64,000 nt of DNA from Chitinolyticbacter albus (GTDB taxonomy: Bacteria; Pseudomonadota; Gammaproteobacteria; Burkholderiales; Chitinibacteraceae). Made by a program: the position numbers and the translations under genes. Below the pieces are notes generated by a model, which was not told the origin of the DNA, made no database searches, and saw only the letters and a program-made list of their open reading frames with translations. Numbering within the stretch: position 1 is the first letter of the stretch; each line of letters starts with the position of its first letter. Shown here piece by piece: positions 1-8,394 of this stretch. The stretch is from assembly GCF_024437655.1 (NCBI RefSeq), contig NZ_JANBVF010000004.1:248001-312000 (forward strand), read 5' to 3'.

Positions 1-1
1 A

Positions 2-148
2 CGCCGTCTGCACACGGTGATGGAAAAGCTGCTGGAGGAAGTGTCGTTCGACGCCAAAGGCGGTCGCGTGACGATCGATGCGACCTACGTCGAGGCGCGA
101 CTGGGGGCGGTGTCGCGCGATGAGGATCTGGCGCGCTACGTGCTGTAG
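2..148 (+). CDS. hslU: HslU ATPase subunit of HslUV protease, C-terminal end (partial)
   Basis: This is the last 48 codons of a gene that begins before the window. The reading frame from base 2 begins [18 protein letters not shown] and ends [10 protein letters not shown], the typical C-terminus of HslU (ClpY). HslU is the AAA+ unfoldase that feeds substrates into the HslV peptidase in the cytoplasm, and its extreme C-terminal tail docks into HslV. A GC-rich hairpin with a short T run follows directly. The N-terminal ATPase core cannot be seen here, so the call rests only on the conserved sensor-2/C-terminal segment. Confidence 0.88.
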   Translation, partial: RRLHTVMEKLLEEVSFDAKGGRVTIDATYVEARLGAVSRDEDLARYVL

Positions 149-155
149 CGGCTTG

Positions 156-188
156 CGGGCCCGCGCCCGGTCAGGCGCAGGCCCGTTT
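156..188 (+). terminator. intrinsic terminator after hslU
   Basis: Arms CGGGCC-C-GCGCC (156-167) and GGCGC-A-GGCCCG (174-185) form a stem with one mismatch and a six-base loop, followed by TTT. It lies 8 bases after the hslU stop and between convergent genes. Confidence 0.6.
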
Positions 189-190
189 CA

Positions 191-679
191 TCAACGGTGC
201 TTACGGCGGCGGGCTGCCACCAGGCCAACCAGGCCCAGGCCCATCAACGCGTAGGTTTCCGGCTCCGGAACCGGAGCGATCTGGACGGCGCCGCCACCCG
301 AACCGAACGGTGAAAGCGTCGCGATACCGGTGATTTCGTACTGCCCTGCACCCAGCAGGAACTGACCTGAGCTCCAGCGTGCATCGCCGATTGCGGCATC
401 AAAATCCGCGGTGTAGTCGCCAAAGCCCAAGGGCTGCGAGGTCAGGCCCAGCGATAGCCCATTGGCGAATACTTCGAAGCGGTCACCTGCCATATACGCG
501 TCGGCGACCTGCAACCAGGCGCTGCTGCTGAGGTTGACGGTGAACGTGGTGTCCCAGGCACTACCGTTGCCCTCAAAAGCAAACTGCTGCCAGCCGCTAC
601 CGGGCGCGATGACTACCGCCTGGGAGATTGCTGGCGCCACCACGACCATTGCGGCGGCCAACCATTTGATCAACGACAT
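191..679 (-). CDS. PEP-CTERM sorting domain exported protein
   Basis: 162 aa exported protein of unknown function. The start at 679 is preferred over the longer open frame (to 895) because it has an AAGGAG ribosome site just upstream and immediately begins a signal peptide (MSLIKWLAAAMVV, likely cut after about residue 21). The C-terminus (about residues 137-162) is a canonical PEP-CTERM tail: VPEPETYALMG, a hydrophobic stretch, then RRRKHR. In this family the tail is recognised by an exosortase that releases the protein to the surface. The middle is a Ser/Gly/Ala-rich beta-type domain with one long cysteine-free stretch. No exosortase gene is in the window, so sorting depends on a gene elsewhere. 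Confidence 0.8.
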   Translation of the reverse strand: MSLIKWLAAAMVVVAPAISQAVVIAPGSGWQQFAFEGNGSAWDTTFTVNLSSSAWLQVADAYMAGDRFEVFANGLSLGLTSQPLGFGDYTADFDAAIGDARWSSGQFLLGAGQYEITGIATLSPFGSGGGAVQIAPVPEPETYALMGLGLVGLVAARRRKHR

Positions 680-1024
680 AAAAACTCCTTTCGAAGGGAT
701 AGAGTGTGATTGCGGTGCTGTGAATTTCGCCCGCTTATAGGTGTACTGCCAGACTAACTTGCTATTGGGCAATCGATTTTCTAACAGATCCATTTCCGCC
801 ACGGACAGAAAAAGGACGGCCGAGAAGATTTCCCTGCCCTGCGGCCACTGCGCACAGCACACCAAGAATCTAGCGGATACCAGGTCGCGATTCATCCTGG
901 GCGACAGGTATGCGAACTATATAGAAAAGCAAATTGAAAGGTTTTATTTGTATTTAGTCAGGGACTGCTTGCTTTTCGCTGCCGCCATCTTGATCGAATA
1001 AAAACGAGGTTTGCATCACGCGTG
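680..1024. other. intergenic region, no recognised gene
   Basis: About 345 bases upstream of the PEP-CTERM gene. Part of it is AT-rich (about 910-1010). Open frames exist on both strands but none has a recognisable family, signal or good ribosome site. It probably holds the promoter of the minus-strand PEP-CTERM gene; I could not identify a convincing -35/-10 or -24/-12 pair. Confidence 0.4.
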
Positions 1025-1171
1025 ATGCGCGTTTCTTGTCGAGAAGGGCGATACCTGTTTAACCGACGGCCCAAGCGAGAGAGAGATGTCCTGCAGCTGC
1101 GAGTCGCCATGCAAGGCGTGCTCGACGCGTTCCATGCCTACTCGGCCGTGGTGGGTTCCAAGGCCCGCTAG
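1025..1171 (+). CDS. possible small protein of unknown function
   Basis: A 48-codon frame from ATG at 1025 to TAG at 1169-1171, rich in Arg in its first half (MRVSCREGRYLFNRRPKRE) and ending LDAFHAYSAVVGSKAR. No clear ribosome site is visible, and no family is recognised. It might be a remnant of a longer gene rather than a functional one. A perfect hairpin begins at the last base of its stop codon, which would suit an end of transcription. Low confidence that it is expressed. Confidence 0.25.
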   Translation: MRVSCREGRYLFNRRPKRERDVLQLRVAMQGVLDAFHAYSAVVGSKAR

Positions 1172-1189
1172 TCGCGCGTAGCGCGCGAC
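1171..1189. terminator. GC-rich hairpin between convergent ends
   Basis: GTCGCGCG (1171-1178), loop TAG, CGCGCGAC (1182-1189). The stem is perfect, but no T tract follows on the plus strand. It sits just before the stop of the minus-strand ChaN-like gene, so it could act as a weak bidirectional terminator. Confidence 0.35.
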
Positions 1190-1190
1190 C

Positions 1191-2027
1191 TCATCGCGGC
1201 GGCGGCTTCAAGCCGGCGCAGGGATCGGGACGGTCGGCCTTGGCCGCAATAAGCGTGGTCTGGTCGAAGCTACCAGCCTCGGGCTGACGTTCGACGAAGC
1301 CGATGCTCTTCACCCCGCTCATGGGCAGCGTCAGCCAGCGCGGCACGCCCAGGTCGCGCCGGACGTGGCCGTTGCCGGCCAGCAGCACCACGCCTTGCGC
1401 GGCATGGTCTTCGATCACCTTGGCCATCCACACGTCGCGCGCGATTTGCGCCCGCGCCATGCCGGGCAGCATGGCGGGCGGCAACAGGCCGCAGTGGCCC
1501 ACGTCGATTTCACGCATTTGGCCGCGCATCAGGTCGTCGGGTAGCGGTTGGTCCAAGCGGAAGCGGGCGAGTGTGGCGGCATCGAACACGCTGGCAAAGC
1601 CCTCGCGCACCACCTTGGCGCCGTCCGCGCGCGACAGGTTGGCCGCGACGATAGGCAATTTCTGCTGCAAGGCCAGCGCGATCACCGGCTGGTACAGATC
1701 CCATTGCCAGCTGGCCTTGGCCGGTGTCGCCGCGGCGATCACGCAGGCCGCATCGGCGCAGGACACGAGTGCGGCATCGAGCTCGGCCTGCCGTTCACGA
1801 TCGAACTGCTCCATCGCAATCACCGGGCGCCAACCGGCCACGACCAGCGCCTGCAACTCGCCGAAGCGCCGTGCGTGGCCGTCGGCGTGGTCGTGGACTT
1901 CGCCCAGCAGCCACACGGACGGCGGGGATGCAGTGCGCGTTACCGGCTGGTCGGTTGAGGCGCAGCCGGCCATGGCGGAGGTGGCGGCAAGCAATGGCGC
2001 AAAACGGAAGAACGGCGGCATGTTCAT
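1191..2027 (-). CDS. ChaN-family heme-binding-type lipoprotein
   Basis: 278 aa, last gene of the minus-strand iron cluster. A lipobox (TSAMAGC, Cys about residue 22) marks an outer-membrane-type lipoprotein. The body matches the ChaN/DUF399 (Haem_bd_uptake) family: LLGEVHDHADGH near residue 41, AMEQFDRERQ, and LLAGNGHVRRDLGVP near residue 220. ChaN-like proteins bind heme in related bacteria and are iron-regulated; a role in heme or iron acquisition is inferred here. The start at 2027 was chosen because it leads straight into the signal peptide; an upstream ATG at 2060 would add 11 residues. A Fur-box-like palindrome covers the region immediately upstream (2033-2047), so this gene may have its own iron-repressed promoter as well as read-through from the esterase gene. 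Confidence 0.75.
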   Translation of the reverse strand: MNMPPFFRFAPLLAATSAMAGCASTDQPVTRTASPPSVWLLGEVHDHADGHARRFGELQALVVAGWRPVIAMEQFDRERQAELDAALVSCADAACVIAAATPAKASWQWDLYQPVIALALQQKLPIVAANLSRADGAKVVREGFASVFDAATLARFRLDQPLPDDLMRGQMREIDVGHCGLLPPAMLPGMARAQIARDVWMAKVIEDHAAQGVVLLAGNGHVRRDLGVPRWLTLPMSGVKSIGFVERQPEAGSFDQTTLIAAKADRPDPCAGLKPPPR

Positions 2028-2032
2028 GCTAA

Positions 2033-2047
2033 CGAGAATTGATCTCA
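2033..2047. promoter_or_regulatory. Fur-box-like palindrome upstream of the ChaN-like gene
   Basis: CGAGAATTGATCTCA matches the 7-1-7 Fur consensus TGAGAATnATTCTCA at about 11 of its 14 defined positions. It lies a few bases from the ChaN start, in the position of an operator that would block transcription or initiation. Fur binding is inferred from pattern and from the iron-related genes around it. Confidence 0.45.
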
Positions 2048-2174
2048 ACCATTCTAGCACCCGTATCTGGCGATTTCTGGCGCGCCACGGCGTGGTTGCA
2101 GCGTGGTCAGGCTGGGTCAGCCGGCACGTTCGACGCCACTGCAGGGCAAGGGGAGCGTGCCTGCTTGCGCGATA

Positions 2175-3062
2175 TCAGCGCGTATCGATCCAGTTGCTCG
2201 ACAGCGCGAACGGTACGGCGCGCAGCAGCGATGCGTAGAGGTTGCCGATATGGTCTTCGTTGGCGCTTGCCTCGAAGCGCACCGTCAGCGACGGCAGCGC
2301 CGCAAGCGCATTGGCGGCGGCTCGCGCGTTGTCGACCATGGCGCGCTCGGCCAGGCGCCCTGCCCGTTCCACGCCGACGCCGGCGGCATCGGCCTGTTCC
2401 AGCGCGCCGACGGTGATCAGCACGCTGGCGCGGGGGGATCTCTGGCCGGCGTAGGCCTGCAACTTAGTTTGCAGGTAGCGATCGTGCCACCACAGCGACG
2501 GACTGGCGGCGATGTAGTGGCTGAACAGTGCCGGTCGCGTGTAGAGCGTGTGCAGCGTAAAGAGGCCGCCGTAGGAATGGCCGAACAGCGCCTGGCGTCG
2601 CGGGTTGACGGCCAGGCGCGCTGCGATCATCGGTTGGATACGCTGCGCGATCACGTCGAGCAGGCGATCTGCGCCGCCTTCGCGCCGGCCACGGGCGTCG
2701 CGGCTGGGCAGGCCGGGCGCCGGTGGCGTGTAGTCCTCGTTGCGCGCGTCCATGTCGAAGAGGGCATCGGTGTCGTATCCGATGCCGACCACCACGGCCG
2801 GATCGAGGCCGCGTAGTGCACGGGCCAGCTGCGTGGCGGTGGCAAAGCTGGCATTGCCGTCGAGCACATAGAGCACCGGATAGCCGCCGGCGGGCGGTGG
2901 TGCATCGGGCAGGGCGATCTCGATGCGGTAGTCGCGCCCGGTTTCACTGGCATGGAGCGTATGGCGCTCGGTCTGCGGCAGCGTCACAGGCGGCGCAGCG
3001 CAGCCGGCGAGCAGCGCGGCCAGCAATGCCGCGCTCAGACGATGGCGAGGTGATTGTCCCAT
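2175..3062 (-). CDS. siderophore-esterase-like alpha/beta hydrolase lipoprotein
   Basis: 295 aa. N-terminal lipobox LLAALLAGC (Cys 21) places it in the cell envelope. It is an esterase-D/IroE-type alpha/beta hydrolase: YPVLYVLDGNASF near residue 61, nucleophile motif GHSYGG (Ser about 163), SPSLWWHD, and a C-terminal EDHIGN carrying the likely catalytic His (about 271). Relatives hydrolyse the ester backbone of siderophores such as enterobactin to release iron. Its first 28 bases overlap the end of the upstream DUF1513 gene, so the two are probably translationally coupled. Substrate is inferred; a general carboxylesterase is the alternative. Confidence 0.75.
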   Translation of the reverse strand: MGQSPRHRLSAALLAALLAGCAAPPVTLPQTERHTLHASETGRDYRIEIALPDAPPPAGGYPVLYVLDGNASFATATQLARALRGLDPAVVVGIGYDTDALFDMDARNEDYTPPAPGLPSRDARGRREGGADRLLDVIAQRIQPMIAARLAVNPRRQALFGHSYGGLFTLHTLYTRPALFSHYIAASPSLWWHDRYLQTKLQAYAGQRSPRASVLITVGALEQADAAGVGVERAGRLAERAMVDNARAAANALAALPSLTVRFEASANEDHIGNLYASLLRAVPFALSSNWIDTR

Positions 3063-4084
3063 TTGATCCCGGCCTGGGTGACGAGCGAAGTCAGGCTGCG
3101 CCGGGCAAGATCAAGCTCGGCGATCACGCCCATCTCGTTGGAGACGAAGATGCGCGCGCCGTCGACGGCAATGCCGGCCGGGCGCTGCATGCCGATTTCG
3201 CCGAGAAAGGCGCCGCGGCTGTCCCACAGCAGGATGGCGTCGCCCTGCAGCGCGGTGGCGATGAACACATTCCCGGCCGCAGCCACGCTTGCCGCGTAGC
3301 CGCCCCAGCCGGGCAGGTGCTCGGCCAGCGTGAGCTTGCCGTCACGCAGGATGGCCAGCAGCGGCGTATCGATCACGTCGCGGCCATCGGGCGATTCGGC
3401 CTGGATGGCGATGCCCAGCGCGCCGTCCGCAGTGCGCGCCAGATGACGCAGGCTGTAGCTGCGATCGGGCAGCGCATACCGTTCCAGCAGCCGGCCCGAG
3501 GGCATGTCGAGGATGACCACTGCCGGTTCCATGGTGGCCAAGTTGAGCTTGTCGCGCCCGGACTGCGGCAACGTCAGGATACCGCCGTTGGCCACGGCGA
3601 GGGTCTTGCCCGGCACCAGCCAGTAGAGCTCGTGTGGGCCGATGCCGTGGCTGGGGAATTCCGCAAGGCGCTCAAGCGTCGCCGCGTCGTAAACGCCGAC
3701 CATGCCCTGGCCGCGCGCGATGTCGTTTTCGGTGGTGTAGAGCGTCTTGCCGTCCGGGCTGAGGATGGCGTGGCCGTAGAAGTGGCGACCCGGCGCGGGG
3801 GCGATACGGTGGATTTCCTCACCGCTGCGCCAGTTGATGCGTGCAAGCCAGAAGCCGGCGCGGCGCGCCACCAGGATCAGCTCGTCGCTGCCCGGAATCG
3901 GCAGCATGCCGTGGCCGCGTGTGGGCAAGCGCAGCGGCTTGCCGTCGACGGCAGTGAAGAAGGGCCCCTGCCCGTCGGCAGCGGAGGCCAGCAAGGTGCG
4001 CGCCGGCTGCCCGGCCAGTGCAGGCAAGGGGAGGGCCAGCACGCCCAGTCCGGCGAGGAAATGGCGGCGGGTAAGCCCGGCCAT
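3035..4084 (-). CDS. DUF1513 family protein with Tat signal
   Basis: 349 aa. The N-terminus TRRHFLAGLG (residues 5-14) is a twin-arginine signal followed by a hydrophobic segment, so it is exported folded to the periplasm. The rest looks like a beta-propeller (repeated strands such as GHAILSPDGKTLYTTENDI and GIAVDGARIFVSNEMGVI), as expected for DUF1513, a family found with imelysins and di-heme proteins in iron-regulated clusters. Its molecular role is not established. It lies one base after the end of the second imelysin gene in transcription order and overlaps the esterase start. Confidence 0.8.
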   Translation of the reverse strand: MAGLTRRHFLAGLGVLALPLPALAGQPARTLLASAADGQGPFFTAVDGKPLRLPTRGHGMLPIPGSDELILVARRAGFWLARINWRSGEEIHRIAPAPGRHFYGHAILSPDGKTLYTTENDIARGQGMVGVYDAATLERLAEFPSHGIGPHELYWLVPGKTLAVANGGILTLPQSGRDKLNLATMEPAVVILDMPSGRLLERYALPDRSYSLRHLARTADGALGIAIQAESPDGRDVIDTPLLAILRDGKLTLAEHLPGWGGYAASVAAAGNVFIATALQGDAILLWDSRGAFLGEIGMQRPAGIAVDGARIFVSNEMGVIAELDLARRSLTSLVTQAGIKWDNHLAIV

Positions 4085-4085
4085 G

Positions 4086-5090
4086 TCAGTCGCCGTCGCT
4101 GTCGTTGAACCCGAGCACGATATCGAGGGCCGGGGCGAGCTCGCCGGCGATGGTTTGCTTCAACGCGGAAAGGCTGGTGCGCACAGCGGTCTGCTGTGCC
4201 TCGGTCTGCTTGGCCTGGTCGGCATTGAGCTTGGCGATGGCGGCGCGGGCGGCGTCGAGCTGGGTCTTGAGCTTGGTGTTGACCGCCGTGTGGCCCTGCG
4301 CCGCGACGAAGCTGGCGAGGCCGCCGTCGCCCTTGGGGCCGAAGTAGGCGGTGGCAAAACCATCGAGCTGCGCCGCGAGCGCGGCCTTGGTGATGCCCGA
4401 GCGCCAATCGGGCCACGCCGACGGTTCGGCCTCTTCCACCCGCGGCAGGCGGCGGATTGCGCCCTCCAGCCCGGACAGCATCAGGCCTATGGTCTCCGGC
4501 AGCAGGTTGTTGCGGAAGAACGCGGCTTCACCGCCCAGCTGTTCGGCGTAGAGCGTCCAGCCGGCATCAAGCTGGTGCACATCCGCCGCGACACGTTCGG
4601 CGCTGCCGACGAGGTAGGCGCAACGCGCCTTGTTCTTCAGTTTGGCGAGCTGCGCGGCCGGCGCGGCCTCGCCGTACAGCAGGTATTCGGCGGCGGAGAG
4701 GCCGCGCACCGAGACATTGTGCGGATCAACGCCGTCGCCGGCGGCGATGCGCTTCTCGATGTCCTTCACCCGGGTGGGGCGAAAATCGATCATGCGGCCG
4801 GTGCGCTCCAGCACGATGGGGCCGCCCGTGGCGCCGTCCATGTTGCGCCAGGCCAGCATCGCGCTCTGCCAGCCGCTGCGGGCGGTGGCGAGCGTGTCGG
4901 CGCCCGGCTGGGCGCAAAAGCCGTGGCTGGCAGTGGCGAAGGCGTCGACGGCCAGCGCCAGCGCCTGGTGGCGGCCGATGTAGGCCTGCTGCACCCAGCT
5001 GGTGGCAAAGCCGGCGTCGGGCACCGGGGCCTCGGCGTGAGCGAGGCCGGCCACGGCCAGCAGGGCGAGGATACGCACGGTGGCTTTCAT
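4086..5090 (-). CDS. imelysin-family protein lacking the GxHxxE histidine
   Basis: 334 aa from ATG at 5090, which has AGGAG five bases upstream; an in-frame ATG at 5111 lacks this. A signal peptide (MKATVRILALLAVAGLAHA) directs it to the periplasm. It belongs to the imelysin-like family of iron-associated helical proteins, with two four-helix-bundle halves typical of the fold. The usual GxHxxE motif is replaced by GLSAAEYLLYGE, so the histidine ligand is absent. The same replacement is seen in the second imelysin of such clusters, suggesting a different metal or partner interaction from the first copy. Confidence 0.8.
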   Translation of the reverse strand: MKATVRILALLAVAGLAHAEAPVPDAGFATSWVQQAYIGRHQALALAVDAFATASHGFCAQPGADTLATARSGWQSAMLAWRNMDGATGGPIVLERTGRMIDFRPTRVKDIEKRIAAGDGVDPHNVSVRGLSAAEYLLYGEAAPAAQLAKLKNKARCAYLVGSAERVAADVHQLDAGWTLYAEQLGGEAAFFRNNLLPETIGLMLSGLEGAIRRLPRVEEAEPSAWPDWRSGITKAALAAQLDGFATAYFGPKGDGGLASFVAAQGHTAVNTKLKTQLDAARAAIAKLNADQAKQTEAQQTAVRTSLSALKQTIAGELAPALDIVLGFNDSDGD

Positions 5091-5147
5091 CAGATCTCCT
5101 AGGCGATCCACGGATCGCGGGTTGGGGCGAGGCCAGGCCCCGCGCCG

Positions 5148-6575
5148 TTACAGCGATTGCAGGAAGCGCACCAGGTTGTCCCGGTCCTGCTTGTTCAACT
5201 TGAGCACGTACTGCTTGCTGGCCTCGGCTTCGCCGCCATGCCACAGCACCGCTTCCATCAGGTTGCGGGCGCGCCCATCGTGCAGGTAGTGGCTATGGCC
5301 GTTCACCGTAGGCACGAGGCCCAGGCCCCACAGGGGGGGCGTCTTCCATTGCCGGCCGCTCGCCTTGTAGTCCGGTCGATGGTCGGCAAGGCCTTCGCCC
5401 ATGTCGTGCAGCAGCAGGTCGGTATACGGCCAGATCTTCTGCCCGGAGAGCTTAGGCAACGTCGGATGCGGGCCGGTGGTGTAGCTTTGCACGTGGCAGC
5501 TGACGCACAAGGCGTCGGCGAACACCTGCTTGCCACGCAGTACGGCGGCGTCCTTGGGGTTGCGTCGGCTCGGCACCGCCAGCGCCTGGCTGTAGAGGAT
5601 GACCTGTTCCAGCTTGCGATCTTCGATCTCGGGTTTGCCACCGGTGGGCGCCGCCAGGCAGTCCTTCTGCGCCGCCGTGCATTCCTCGTTCGGGAAATGC
5701 CTGGAGGTGATGCCGATGTCGCCGAGGAAGGCGCCGGACGCCTGGTGCGCCACGCTGCCGACATTGCCCTTCCAGCCGTAGCGGCCCAGCACCGTCTTTT
5801 GCGCGTAGGCGTCCCACACCCAGTTGGGCTCGCCCTTGATGCCCTTGTTCTCGGCAGCCTGGCGCGCAGCATTGGCCAGCACATCGTCCACCTTGATCGC
5901 CTCCAACAGGCCCAGGCCGACCATGTGCGGTGCGATGCGCGGCGACAGCTGCACGTCGCGGTGCAGCGCACCGTAGCCCAGCTCGGTCAGCGTGTAGGTC
6001 GGCGCGCGCAGGCTGTAACGGCTGCCGTCGGCGAACGTGCCGGGCAGCTCGCGGTAGCGGATCTGCACCTTGCCTTCGGGCGTCACGTCCGGAATGGCGT
6101 CGTTGTTGAACTGGCCGCCATAGGTCGGCTCGGGCATGGGACCGCCGTGCGCGTCGCTGCCCGGGATGGACAGGCGGATCAACAGCGCCATCGGCTGCTC
6201 GTCCTGCAATCCCTTGGTGATGGTGGGCGGCGCGCCACGGCCGTCGAGCGTGTGACAGGCGCCGCAGGAACGGGCGATGAAGTGCGGGCCCAGGCCATCG
6301 CGCGCGGCAGTGGACGACGGCGCTTCGACCCAGGCCTTCTTGAAGAAGGAATTGCCGATGACGAAATCGGTCTTTTGCGCGTCGGACAGTGCCGGCGCCG
6401 GCAGCGAGAACGCGTTCTTGCCATGGTCGTCTATGGTGGCGGCCACGCCGCCGGGCAGGTCTTCGCCGGGCTCGAAGCGGGCCAGCTTGCCGCTGGCAGC
6501 AGCGAGCACGGTGCCGGCGACGAGCGCGGCGGGAATCAACAGTTTGTAACGCAACGGCATGACGGCTTTCTTCAA
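5148..6575 (-). CDS. di-heme thiol oxidoreductase family protein (DUF1111)
   Basis: 475 aa exported c-type cytochrome. An N-terminal hydrophobic segment (about residues 10-27) is followed by two heme-attachment motifs: CGACH at residues 104-108 and CVSCH at about 357-361. The arrangement and length fit the DUF1111 (DHOR) family, distantly related to MauG and bacterial cytochrome c peroxidases. In imelysin clusters it may handle iron redox state in the periplasm, but its substrate is unknown. It lies between the two imelysin genes with gaps of about 50 bases on either side, consistent with one operon. Confidence 0.85.
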   Translation of the reverse strand: MKKAVMPLRYKLLIPAALVAGTVLAAASGKLARFEPGEDLPGGVAATIDDHGKNAFSLPAPALSDAQKTDFVIGNSFFKKAWVEAPSSTAARDGLGPHFIARSCGACHTLDGRGAPPTITKGLQDEQPMALLIRLSIPGSDAHGGPMPEPTYGGQFNNDAIPDVTPEGKVQIRYRELPGTFADGSRYSLRAPTYTLTELGYGALHRDVQLSPRIAPHMVGLGLLEAIKVDDVLANAARQAAENKGIKGEPNWVWDAYAQKTVLGRYGWKGNVGSVAHQASGAFLGDIGITSRHFPNEECTAAQKDCLAAPTGGKPEIEDRKLEQVILYSQALAVPSRRNPKDAAVLRGKQVFADALCVSCHVQSYTTGPHPTLPKLSGQKIWPYTDLLLHDMGEGLADHRPDYKASGRQWKTPPLWGLGLVPTVNGHSHYLHDGRARNLMEAVLWHGGEAEASKQYVLKLNKQDRDNLVRFLQSL

Positions 6576-6626
6576 ATGGTGACGGCCCCGCCGTCGGCGG
6601 GGCCGCTGGAATTCACGCTGGCGTGA

Positions 6627-7793
6627 TTAGACGGCGGTGTTCAGGCGCTTGATGCCGAGCGCCTGGGCGGCTTCGACCAGGCTCCCTGCTTGCTTCTTCA
6701 GCGCATCAACCACGGCCTGCACGCGCTGACGGCCCGGCGCCTTGGCGTCGCCTATGATCTCGCGATCGAATGGCGCTTTGATCGCTTCGGTCAGCTTCAC
6801 GGTGCCCGCGATGTTGGCGCTGGTGGTGTCGGCGAGCTTGGCATTCTTCTGCGCGACCAGAGCCTTCAGGCTGGCGCCTTCGACCACCTTGCCGTCGCGG
6901 CCCTTGTAGCGGCCTTCCCACACGTTCTGGATGCCCTGGGCATTGGTCACGATGTCGCGATGGGTGTTGTCGGCGAAGCACGAGTGCTCGTCTTCCTGCG
7001 CCTGGGTGTCGAGTGCCACTTCGATGCGCTCGCCGGCGAGCTCGCCCCGGCTCAGCGTGCCTATGCCGGTGAGGATCTTCTTCACGCTGTCGTTGCCGCC
7101 GGCCACGAAACGGCTGCGGTAGTTTTTGGCGTTCGGCGCCCACTGCTTGGCCACCGATTCCAGATCGGCCACCAGCATGTCGGTCACGGTCTGCAGGTAG
7201 ACGCGGCGGCGATCGGCGTTTGGCGCCTTGCCGTCGACGTAGTCGGTGAACTTGCGGTCGCCCGCGCCGTTGTCGTTCAGGTCCTGACCCCACAGCAGGA
7301 ACTCGATCGCGTGCCAGCCGGTGGCGATGTTTTCCTCGCCGCCACGCTCATTCAGCGCACGCAGGTTCTTGGCGGTGATCTTGGTCTTGGCGTTGTTGAT
7401 CACGCCGGCCTTGGCCTTGCCGTCGACGTAGTCGATATAGGCTTCGTCGAGCGGCCAGGCGTTGATCAGGCCTTCCGGGCCCTTCTCGTCGTCGATCGGG
7501 CCGCCGTAGAAGCGGAAGGCTTCCGTCTGGCCATACCATTCGCGCGCGGCCAGCCATTCCTTGCGCGCCTTGGCGAGGCCCACTTCGGACGGCGCGGCAA
7601 TGAATTCATTCACCGCTCCCTGCAGCGCCTTGGCACCGGCCACGCTGTCGGCGTAGTTGGCGGCGACGATGTTGGCGTAGTTGTCGAGCACGGCACGTTG
7701 GCTGACTTCGGCAGCGCGCGCCGGGGCGGAAACGACGACGGCGGTGGCGGCAAAAACGGCCAGCGCGCGCAGCGAGGTGGAGGCAAAGGACAT
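6627..7793 (-). CDS. imelysin-family iron-regulated periplasmic protein (IrpA-like)
   Basis: 388 aa, first gene of the minus-strand operon. Signal peptide to about residue 27 (SAPARA-AEV). The imelysin hallmark GWHAIE (GxHxxE, residues 159-164) is intact, followed by FLLWGQD. IrpA-type imelysins are outer-membrane or periplasmic proteins linked to iron uptake. Downstream genes are a di-heme oxidoreductase, a second imelysin and a DUF1513 protein, the standard neighbourhood. Iron repression is suggested by a weak Fur-like site about 45 bases upstream. Confidence 0.85.
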   Translation of the reverse strand: MSFASTSLRALAVFAATAVVVSAPARAAEVSQRAVLDNYANIVAANYADSVAGAKALQGAVNEFIAAPSEVGLAKARKEWLAAREWYGQTEAFRFYGGPIDDEKGPEGLINAWPLDEAYIDYVDGKAKAGVINNAKTKITAKNLRALNERGGEENIATGWHAIEFLLWGQDLNDNGAGDRKFTDYVDGKAPNADRRRVYLQTVTDMLVADLESVAKQWAPNAKNYRSRFVAGGNDSVKKILTGIGTLSRGELAGERIEVALDTQAQEDEHSCFADNTHRDIVTNAQGIQNVWEGRYKGRDGKVVEGASLKALVAQKNAKLADTTSANIAGTVKLTEAIKAPFDREIIGDAKAPGRQRVQAVVDALKKQAGSLVEAAQALGIKRLNTAV

Positions 7794-7836
7794 CGACGGT
7801 TCCTTGGTCGAATACTGGATTGGCCCACACCTTAAT

Positions 7837-7851
7837 TGATAATGTTTCTTG
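7837..7851. promoter_or_regulatory. possible Fur box upstream of the imelysin operon
   Basis: TGATAATGTTTCTTG agrees with the TGAGAATnATTCTCA pattern at about 10 positions. It lies in the short gap between the imelysin operon and the divergent Nudix gene, where the operon promoter must be. The match is imperfect, so this is a suggestion only. Confidence 0.35.
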
Positions 7852-7923
7852 TTTCAAGAAGTTGGGCGCCGGGCAACGGCCTGCGGTCGGCAATGGGTGA
7901 GTGGCTGAGATAGGGAACAGGAC

Positions 7924-8394
7924 ATGGATGTGAACAAGACGTGCCCGGTAGTGCTGCGTGATGCAGCGGGCGGGTGCGAGCTGCTGGTGTTTCGCCACCC
8001 GCTAGCGGGCGTGCAACTGGTGAAGGGTACGATAGAACCCGGTGAGACGGCCGAAGCGGCTGCGCTGCGGGAGCTTGCCGAGGAAGCGGGGCTTATCGCG
8101 GTGGTGCCAGCGCAGCCGCTGGGAATCTGGGACAGCGGCTGGCAGGGGCAGGTCTGGTCGTTCCAGCGGGTGAAGGTGGCGGATGATCTGCCGTCACATT
8201 GGTGCCACTGGACGGCCGACGACGGCGGGCATGAATTCGCCTTCTTCTGGCATCCGCTCGCCAACGAGCCCGGCACCGACTGGCATCCGCTGTTCACCGG
8301 TGCCCTGCACGCACTGCGTGCGCGCTTGGCAAAGGATGATCGAGATTCCGGCCCCGCCACGCTCAGGGCGCGGTCGCCTGTTCCAGCTGAGTGA
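7924..8394 (+). CDS. Nudix hydrolase
   Basis: 156 aa cytoplasmic enzyme. A complete Nudix box, G(x5)E(x7)REUxEExGU, lies at residues 35-57: it starts [12 protein letters not shown] and ends RELAEEAGL. Nudix enzymes hydrolyse nucleoside diphosphates linked to another group, using Mg2+ held by the REUxEE glutamates. The substrate cannot be told from sequence. The ATG at 7924 has a GGGAACAGGA stretch upstream. Its last 32 bases overlap the convergent YkgJ-type gene. Confidence 0.85.
   Translation: MDVNKTCPVVLRDAAGGCELLVFRHPLAGVQLVKGTIEPGETAEAAALRELAEEAGLIAVVPAQPLGIWDSGWQGQVWSFQRVKVADDLPSHWCHWTADDGGHEFAFFWHPLANEPGTDWHPLFTGALHALRARLAKDDRDSGPATLRARSPVPAE

Noticed and set aside
2103-4108. Long plus-strand frames opposite the iron cluster
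   Set aside because: Arg/Ala-rich antisense shadows of the minus-strand genes.
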